Shown one piece after another: positions 56,201 to 64,000 of a DNA stretch of 64,000 nt (the first letter of the stretch is position 1; each line of letters opens with the position of its first letter). Under the pieces are notes generated by a model. The model made no database searches. It was not told where the DNA came from and was given only the letters and a program-made list of their open reading frames with translations. The position numbers and the translations under genes were made by a program. The stretch covers positions 744,001 through 808,000 of the forward strand of contig JBBMOL010000193.1 of NCBI GenBank assembly GCA_037954665.1, read 5' to 3'. This DNA is from Laguncularia racemosa. Its lineage: Eukaryota > Streptophyta > Magnoliopsida > Myrtales > Combretaceae.

Positions 56201-59200
56201 GCGTATTCTTAGGCTTTTTGGTAATCCTCTCGAGTTTCTTCCTGAGATTCTGCCACTAAAAAAGCTATGCCACTTGTCTCTGGCAAATATCAAGATAGTA
56301 GCTGATGAGAATCTAAAATCGGTGCACGTGCAAATAGAGGTCATAATTGGTACCAGAATTTCGGAAAGCTTTTCGATGCCTTTTCATAGAGATAAATAAG
56401 TTCTGAATTTGAAATATATTTTGTTAATGATTGCAGACAGAAAATAGTTCTTATTTTGTAGCATCTCGGCATAAGCTAAGTGCATTCTTCTCTCTAGTAT
56501 TTCGCTTTTCTTCCTGCCATCACCCTCTATTGGCATCGGCACTGGCAAAGATAATGCAAGATCATGGAAATCGCATCGTCATTGGTAAAGATGAGAATGC
56601 AGTGAGACAGCTTATCAGTATGATTAGCAGTGACAACCGACATGTGGTATGTTGGTTTGTTTTTCTTATTTAGCCCCCATCTATCATTCTTGGCTACTAT
56701 CTTGACATTCTTTCCCTCTGGCAGGTTGAGCAAGCATGCTCAGCTCTCTCATCTCTTGCTGGAGATGTTTCTGTGGTTATGCAATTGATGAAGTGTGACA
56801 TTATGAAACCAATTGAAACAGTATTGAGATCTAGTGATGCAGAAGGAGTTATCTCTGTGTTACAAGTGGTCGTGAATTTATCCTTTTCATCTGATAATGT
56901 AGCTCAGAAGATGCTGTCGAAGGATATATTAAGATCATTGAAAAATTTATGTGCTTACAAGAATCCAGAGGCAATAACTCTACTTTGCAGCTGGAAGATA
57001 TTGAGTTCCTTGGTTTCCCTCAGTGGATTGATTGAAGTTTTGGGTTATTTCATGTAGGTACAAAGACTGGCATTGTTAGCAGTCGGAAATCTTGGTTTTT
57101 GTTTGGAAAACCGCAGGATACTTGTTACCTCTGAAAGTTTGCGGGAGCTCCTCATGCGATTAACTGTTTCACCCGAACCACGTGTCAGCAAAGTTGCTGC
57201 TCGGGCTCTGGCAGTTCTTGGTTTGTATTCGCATGACATTCTCCTTGTTCTCTTATTTGTAGGATATGCTGGAGGGTCTTATTGTCTTCCCTTTTGTAGG
57301 GGAGAATGAGAATTTGCGACGTGCCATAAAGGGGAGACAAGCCCCAAAGCAAGGTTTACGAATACTTACAATGGATGGAGGTGGTATGAAAGGTCTGGCC
57401 ACTGTTCAGATGCTTAAAGAAATTGAGAAGGGCACAGGAAAGCAGATACATGAGTTATTTGATCTCATCTGCGGCACATCGACAGGTGGCATGCTTGCGG
57501 TTGCACTGGGTATTAAGCTAATGACCCTTGTAGAGTGTGAAGAGATATATAAAAATCTAGGTAAGTGTAATGAAAAATAAAATGGATTGTGCATTGCCTA
57601 CTTTTCAGTGAAGAATGCTCAAGTCTATGGTTGTTGGTTATCTAGGCAAACTTGTATTTGCTGAGCCTGTACCAAAAGACAATGAAGCTGTGAGTTGGAA
57701 AGAAAAATTGGATCAACTTTATAAAAGTTCCTCCCAAAGTTTTCGAGTTGTTGTACATGGATCTAAAGTATGTCTTCTTTTCCCATTGCATTCATTTTCC
57801 ATCTGGTGATTTTGATATCTGTGAAGATTAAGCCTTTAGAGATGACACTACACCGTGCCTTTTTGCAGCATAGTGCAGATCAATTTGAGAGGTTGTTGAA
57901 AGAAGTGTGTGCTGATGAAGATGGTGATCTTTTAATAGAATCTGCTGTAAAAAATGTCCCCAAAGTATTTGTTGTTTCTACTCTTGTGAGCGCAACTCCA
58001 GCTCAGCCGTTCTTATTCCGTAATTATCAGGTATGGCATGAGCTTGTAAATTTTTTACAGCCTTACAATGTTGGAAGTATGTGAAATCCTTGTTAGTAAT
58101 TTTCTGGTTCTTTCAAGATTTGGTAATTACAACAGCAAATCACTGACCCTTTTTTGTACTCTTTGCTTCCATGTCTTCAGTATCCTTCTGGGACACCAGA
58201 AGTGCCTCTCACAAGTTCAGAGAATTCAGGCTTCCTTATGGTAGGATCCGCGAACAGTGGTGCTCAAGTAGGCTATAAGCGTAGTGCTTTCATGGGAAGC
58301 TGTAAGCATCATGTGTGGCAAGCTATACGGGCTTCATCTGCAGCTCCCTATTATCTTGATGATTACTCTGATGGTAGTCTCCTTTTGGTTTTTCATTCTC
58401 AATGTTTTTCATTCTCCTCTTTTGTACTGATAGTATGCTCCCTCTGCATCCTTCCTTGTTACTCCATTACTACAGATATGTTTCGCTGGCAAGATGGTGC
58501 AATAGTAGCAAATAACCCAACAATTTTTGCTGTTAGGGAGGCACAACTTCTATGGCCAGACACAAACATTGACTGCTTAGTTTCCATTGGTTGTGGTTCT
58601 GTTCCTGCAAAGGTAATTCATGTGAATGAAGAATTAGATAAAAGCAAAGTCAAATGTTTCTCTTGTCAGATTAAGCCTTGTGATATTAAAGGCCAGGTTA
58701 GTTTGGTCATAATATTTCTTTTGGCTTATATGCAACTAAAATTGAAGCGCATATAGGGAACAGATCACAAAAAGTCCTAAACCTTTCCATGATTTTGTTA
58801 ATTTCTTTTCCCCAGCCAAAATACTGCAATCAAATTTATGCAAATATCAACAAGGAAACAAGTAATCCATCAAAGGGGTCTTAGTCCCCAGTTTTGTCAA
58901 TTCAGCAATAAACCTTCCTAAAGGAGCATTTAAATTCTAAATCTTACTAAAAAAATGCTAAATAGTACAACTGTTAATTCTTTTTAAAAAAAAGAAGGTT
59001 TTTGCAACTTATGGACGTTTCTAAGAACGATTAGGATTTAATTGTATCTTTAGAATGGTTTTTAGGACTCAATCAATAAAACGCTAAAAGATTTTTGGAC
59101 CTTTAGAAAAGTTTAGGACTTAACTGAAAAAAAAAATGAAAAGGTTTAGGACTTTTAGTGACCTTTTCCTTGTAAATATAGAGCTTCAAAACATGTCATT

Positions 59201-62200
59201 TAGAGGCACGGCACTTTGTTGAGCTGAAGCCTTTTTATATTTAAGTAGTTTATAATTGTGATTTACATGTTACTTCATTTAATAAAGAACCATCACTAAA
59301 GTTACTTATGGTATTAGATACTCATTTTTTTACTCTAGCCATTTTACAGCTCGTTGATGTGGCTCTTTTTTCCTGTCCTGGGAGCCTGTAGAGTAACCAC
59401 ACCTTTCAGCAAACATTTTAGCTTTTGTATAAGGGAAAGATACACATTAGGTCTTCAACTTTTTTTTTTCCTATTTGAGTCCCCAGTATTTACCAACTTT
59501 TACATTAGGACTTCCATTAACTCCATTTAAATTTTCTAATAGCTAATTTAATTCAAATAATAGTATTAAATACATTTAACTACAAAATATAATAAAAATA
59601 TTTAAAAATTAAAAAAAAAAAAGGGTTTTTCAAGCTCTTCAAAGCCTGGAGTAAGCTCGTATACACACCATTTGCAGAAGATTATTATTATTACTACTAA
59701 AGGGCTCTAAGGTGATTTTATTTTCTCTCTCGAGTTTGGAATTTGGATGGTTGAAAGGTTGAAACTTCAATGATTGGTAGTAATGCAATTTCTGCTATTT
59801 TATATTCTCAGGTAATAGGTTTTTCATGTTGTAGTGTGATTTATTAAATATGTTAGGATTTTGGCTAGTTCTAGCTTGGTTTAGCTCTGTTTTCTTGTAG
59901 AAGATTCTCTAATTTGGAAGATGTCAGATTTAATCATGTATTTTTTTTTAAAAAAAAAAGTTAAATAAGATTATTAAAATTCGGTTTTTTGTTTTGCTGA
60001 GAATTTTTTTTAGATGATCATGGTTGATGCTTCTATTTGAGTGCAATTGATAAATGGGTCTCAATTCGGGCTTTGAAGATGGGGAATTTCCTTCTGCAAA
60101 TTGTGTTGTTATGCAACCCGAGTTTGAAGAACTTGAAAGGCCTATTTCCTTTTTATATTATTTATTTTTTATTATATTATGTAATTAAATATGTTTAGTA
60201 TTATTATTTGAATTAAATAAATTATTGTGAACCAATCAAAAGCTCACACGTCTAAGATGGACAGAAAAAATTTGGTGGGTTAATGGAAGTCCTAGTTTGT
60301 AAAAGTTGGAAAACATTGAGACTCAAATAGACTCAAAAAAAAAAAAGAGAGAGAGAGAGAGATAGAGAGAGCTGAGGACTTGAAAAAAATTCGGTCCTGT
60401 ATTTTTCCCTTAGTAAAACTGCCTCTTCTGGTAATACTATTTTTAGTTTTTTCCAAATGTAAATTTGCTTGGCCAAGTTCTGTATTAATCAATTCATTGA
60501 AATTTTTTATACTAACTTTTAAGGTACAATTTCTGTCATTGTTACTTTTCATTATGTCTGTTTGCTACTTTAGGTACGAAAGGGTGGTTGGAGGTATTTA
60601 GATACTGGACAAGTCTTGATAGAAAGTGCTTGCTCTGTTGACCGTGTTGAGGAAGCTCTAAGTACATTGCTGCCCATGCTTCCTGACATACATTACTTTC
60701 GATTTAATCCAGGTAATCAAATTTTCACTTTTCCAAATATTCTGAACATCCAAAATCTTCCATTCTCGTTACCCAAATGAAATCGAATATTTGTACCTGG
60801 ACGCAGTTGATATATATTTATGACTTATCAGGATGATATTATATTGTAGATCCATTTCAGAAACCGATATGCATGTAGAGGATGGTGGATCTGAGTTTTT
60901 TTATGTCCTTCAAAGCATCAATATCTCTCGCTTGCTGCCTGATTTCTTTTTTTGCACATTCAAATGAGTTCATTTTCTGTATTTTATTCCTTGCAGTTGA
61001 TGAACGTTATGACATGGAGCTGGATGAAACTGATCCAGCAGAATGGTTAAAGTTGGAGACTGCTACAGAGGAATACATTCAAAGTAATTCTCAAGCTTTT
61101 AAAAATGCATGTGAACGCTTGATCATGCCCTACCAGCTTGATGAGAAGTGGGCAGATACTTTGAAGCCTCAACATCTTCCACAGTCAAAGATTTCTGCAT
61201 CAGGTATGCGTTCACTACTTATATGGAGCAAGGTTTTACTCTAGGCTGCGTTCTTCTGACTGACCCTTGATTTTTCTTCTTCATTGTCTTCTCCTGCATC
61301 GGGATGTGGTCCAGCTCTTGGTTGGAGGCGTAATGTACTGCTTGTTGAAGCTTTAAATTGTCCTGACACAGGGAGAACTGCTCATCATGCTCGTGCACTT
61401 GAGTCATTCTGTTCACATAATAGCATAAGATTGTCTTCTGTGCATGGTACATCAGGAACTACAAAGACTGGACCAACGACTGCATTGCCAACTCCATTTT
61501 CATCACCTTTATTCACTGGAAGCTTCCCCTCAAGCCCTCTTTTTTATAGTCCAGATCTGAGTCATCAGAGGATCGGCAGAATTGAGTTAGTGCCACCTTT
61601 AAGTTTAGATGGACAACAATCTAGTAAGTTAGCTTCCTCGCCTCCAAAGTCTCCAGAGCCAAGAGAACTATCTTTGCCAATCCGTTCCTTACACGAGAAA
61701 TTGCAAAACTCTCCACAAGTGGGCATCATTCATCTGGCTCTTCAGAGTGACTCATCTGGCTTCATATTGAGGTTAGTTTTCTCTTTTCTTGTGGCAGTAC
61801 AATTTATTTTCATGGGGTTGGTGTTCTAATCTGCTTGATTTATGTTCTCTAGTTGGCAAAATGATGTCTTTGTGGTAGCTGAACCTGGGGACCATGCAGA
61901 TAAGTTTCTTCAGAGTGTTAAAATGAGTTTACTTTCTTTGGCTCACGGTCATCGTAGAAGGGATATATCCATGCTTGCCAACATGTCAACAGTGGCCGAC
62001 TTAGTTGCACGTCGGCCAAAGTTCCAAGTTGGATGTGTTGTCCACCGTTACATTGGGCGTCAAACTCAGGTTTAATTTCATTACTCAGTGCCTCTTCTCT
62101 TTACCTCAATACGAAAAAAATAATTATGATAATTGCTATTGTGCTTTGTAAGGTTATGGAAGATGATCAGGAGATTGCAGCATACATGTTCCGCAGAACC

Positions 62201-63127
62201 GTCCCTTCTGTGCATTTGACCCCTGAGGATGTTCGGTGGATGGTATGTCAATCACATATAACTTGCTGATCTGTGAGGTTTCTGTAAACCTTTTAAAAGA
62301 TACTCTAATGCTATTTGTCATTTCTTTTTCCTTTTCCTTTTGTAAATAATCTCATTTCTAATTTACCCCAAAGTAAAAAATATTAAAGTCATTTCTAGTC
62401 GAGCCTTAGTCCAACAGAAAAATCATAGTTTTTATTTTGCCAGTGAAGCCTTGATCTCACTGATACTTGGAGAGTTCCGATAGCAACTCTGAAAATCATG
62501 TCCTGAATTAATATCCGACTAATTTGGCTTTCCTTTTTAAGTGGATAGTCATAAATTTCTCAAAACAGTAGAACTAAGATTCTACAAAACAGGGAAGGAC
62601 ACTTCGTTGGGAAGCAAGATTCGGAAATCGGTCTCAGAGGATTAATCATTCCTGTATTTATGAATATTCCTTTTTGGCCTATTCAGGTTGGAGCATGGAG
62701 GGAGAGGATAATAATCTGCACGGGAATGTTTGGGCTGCCTCCAACTCTAATCAAGGCTTTCCTTGATTCAGGTGCCAAAGCAGTGATATGCTCATCTACT
62801 AAACCTCCAGAAGCACATACAGCATTCCATGGGCCAGGTGAATTTGACATACCTGAAAATGGTAAATTTGAGATTGGAGAGGAAGAAATGGAAGATGAAG
62901 AAGCCGAGCCCAACAGTCCACTTAGTGACTGGGAAGACAGTGAGCCTGAGAAGGCCGGAGACCATGAAAATTTTTGGGACGACAGTGAGTCGGAACTGTC
63001 GGAGTTCATATGCGAATTCTATGACTCTTTATTCAGAGAAGGTGAGAGTGTAGATATGGCTTTGCAACATGCTCTTTCATCACATAGAAGGTTGAAATAT
63101 TCATGTCATCTACCAAATAGTCAGTAG
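53243..63127 (+). CDS. LRR / armadillo-like / patatin lipid acyl hydrolase (plant PLA I type), 18 exons
   Basis: Predicted lipid acyl hydrolase, closest in remembered sequence to Arabidopsis phospholipase A I (At1g61850), which releases fatty acids from galacto- and phospholipids and feeds basal jasmonate synthesis. Exons: 53243-53857, 55690-55837, 55980-56058, 56186-56339, 56437-56646, 56725-56970, 57058-57220, 57300-57560, 57646-57767, 57869-58030, 58181-58373, 58476-58612, 60574-60712, 60997-61203, 61315-61771, 61853-62069, 62153-62242, 62687-63127. The frame stays open, giving 1346 residues (family about 1300). Residues 1-190 are a variable Ser/Glu-rich N-terminus starting MSWGLGWKR. LRRs span about 190-335 and armadillo-like helices about 370-540. 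The patatin domain has oxyanion motif DGGGMKG (564-570), nucleophile elbow GTSTG with Ser599, and catalytic Asp791 in DGA. The C-terminal half is family-specific with an acidic stretch at 1262-1307. Intron 6 is GC-AG. Introns 1 and 12 hold repeats and MITEs. No lesion was seen. Confidence 0.95.
53950..54800 (+). repeat. Degenerate tandem repeat in intron 1 of the patatin-type gene
   Basis: About seven to eight diverged units of roughly 75-165 bp. Each has a gatcaagattgaattttggg-like word (for example 54025, 54107, 54332, 54497, 54659) and a tttctgtaggattaatgtgg-like word (for example 53980, 54160, 54380, 54605, 54702). Each unit therefore repeats a 3' splice-site-like pyrimidine-TGTAG|G. The true acceptor is at 55689. 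Confidence 0.75.
54919..55509. mobile_element. Mutator-like MITE in intron 1 of the patatin-type gene
   Basis: 591 bp. The left end ggtaaattgcatgga pairs with the right end, which reads ggtaaattgtacgga in reverse, followed on both sides by ctttcaaaat/cttttaaaat-like blocks. It is flanked by near-identical 11-bp repeats (tttttctttaa at 54908-54918 and cttttctttaa at 55510-55520), the size range expected for Mutator-like elements. A GC-richer centre separates A-rich and T-rich halves, as in the element at 39689-40425. No ORF. Confidence 0.75.
58756..59172. mobile_element. MITE in intron 12 of the patatin-type gene
   Basis: The left end gggaacagatcacaaaaagt pairs with the right end, which reads aaggaaaaggtcactaaaag in reverse; the shared core continues as cctaaacctttccat. 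It is about 415 bp with no ORF. The possible 9-bp target copies (gcgcatata and gtaaatata) match only in part. Confidence 0.6.
59445..60385. mobile_element. Mutator-like foldback element in intron 12 of the patatin-type gene
   Basis: Long imperfect terminal inverted repeats of about 170 bp. The left arm has tttgagtccccagt, ccaacttttacattaggact and tccattaactcc. The right arm in reverse has tttgagtctcaatg, ccaacttttacaaactagga and tccattaaccca. The inner 500 bp (59630-60130) has mixed composition and could be captured DNA; it contains no usable ORF. The flanking exons are intact. Confidence 0.65.
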
Positions 63128-64000
63128 TGTAGTTTTTTGTTTTGAGGTAATTATGCATATTTCCTCTCTTTTTTAGTACCCAATTCTTTGATGGGTAACC
63201 AATCAATCCGGTATACAAAAAGGAGACTGTAAAAATGGAGGGAAATTTTTCATATAATAAAAGCATATCCAAGATAGAGTTAAGAAAATAAGATGTATTA
63301 AAATTTTTGAGGCTTATAAGAAAGATGTGCTTTCATTTTATTCCCAAAAAGCAATGTAATATTATACATTCTTCCCAATTATATAGAAATGAATACTTGT
63401 TTTTCTCCATGTCTACATTAGCTTTGTAACATTTTGGGTGTATGGAATTTGTAGACCAATTTTACTTTGCCAATAAAAAAATTAAAACGTTGAATATATC
63501 AAAATTTTATAAAACGACAAGAAATGAATAATTGAATGTAAATTGCAACTATAATACCAATTTCACTGGTAAGTGCTCTTGGAGCACCCAATAGGTAGGT
63601 ACTAAATAAGAGAAATATTTTTCTTTTTTTTTTTTCCCCAAAATGTACAAGTTATTCGATTCTTATCAGTGCCTTTGAGTAAAAAAGGAAAAAGGAAAAA
63701 GAGGGAGATAGACTTGTCACGGGGTTTAGATCCGGAGGGAAGGGTTTTAATTAGTGAAGAAGACAAGGCCCCACCCGGTATAATATATTAAAAGCTGAAA
63801 TCATTTTCATGGCTAAAGTTGAAAGAATATTCATCAATTGCAAGCTCATGACAGCATCATGCATAATGAGGACAAGGTTTATTTAAACCCTTCTGTATTA
63901 TCGTTATTATTATTATTTTTAATCTTTAAAGACTAGTTCGAGTTTCATGAAGCACCATATTAATAGCTTAAAGAATTAGCTCTATTATAAATAAGGCTTT
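63128..64000. other. 3' UTR of the patatin-type gene and following intergenic DNA
   Basis: Contains the presumed 3' UTR and then AT-rich DNA. The stretch 63700-63780 is GC-richer (gggtttagatccggaggg) and might belong to the promoter of a gene beyond the window, but no ORF or TATA box supports that. Confidence 0.4.
63256..63261 (+). terminator. Possible polyadenylation signal
   Basis: AATAAA lies 129 bases after the stop codon of the patatin-type gene, a normal 3' UTR distance. Other A-rich words nearby make this only a likely choice. Confidence 0.4.

Noticed and set aside
62683..63009. Minus-strand Ser-rich frame of 108 codons
   Set aside because: Antisense of the acidic stretch in the last exon of the patatin-type gene; Glu/Asp codons read in reverse give Ser and Leu.

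Overview
This is a 64 kb piece of an AT-rich flowering-plant nuclear genome, probably a eudicot. The evidence is three intron-containing plant genes with GT-AG splice sites (one intron is GC-AG), Ty3/gypsy LTR retrotransposons with an initiator-Met tRNA primer site, and hAT-like and Mutator-like MITEs. I cannot name the species. I found no tRNA, rRNA, CRISPR array or bacterial-type operon.

Layout. (1) 1-4704: the 3' part of a dead Ty3/gypsy element with its 3' LTR. (2) 6232-14240, plus strand: an 8-exon MATE efflux transporter (507 aa, DTX40/TT12-like) whose introns carry a hAT-type MITE and an older retroelement relic. (3) 14.2-22 kb: gene-free DNA with MITE-like inverted repeats. (4) 22105-24995, minus strand: an intact two-exon sucrose/H+ symporter gene (501 aa) and, downstream of it, a decayed 5' fragment of a second copy. 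The upstream side of the intact gene is built of two tandem-repeat arrays (about 130 bp and about 360 bp units). (5) 26.6-47.8 kb: three diverged copies of one non-coding segment, split by insertions. These are a complete but dead 9.1 kb gypsy element with 2 kb LTRs and a 5-bp target duplication, a MITE, a hAT-type MITE, a Mutator-like foldback, and a solo LTR of about 4.3 kb full of GT-rich repeats. The uninterrupted copy at 46.5-47.8 kb serves as an empty site for several of these insertions. (6) 47.8-52.9 kb: gene-free DNA with two LTR-like segments. (7) 53243-63127, plus strand: an 18-exon gene for a 1346-aa LRR / armadillo-like / patatin lipid acyl hydrolase of the plant PLA I type. Its introns carry a tandem repeat and three MITEs.

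The three genes are unrelated housekeeping or transport functions and do not form a pathway. The most informative signals are structural: paralogous empty sites that date and delimit nested insertions; retrotransposon stop codons that mostly look like C-to-T (or G-to-A) decay at CAG, CAA and TGG codons; short near-palindromic repeats and a possible intron-like module inside the gypsy LTRs; a duplicated TATA region in the giant solo LTR; and a Lys in the sucrose transporter where the family normally has a conserved His. I found no convincing new multigene system.

Gene models were assembled by eye from splice sites and remembered family conservation. They have no transcript support, and no alignment program was run.
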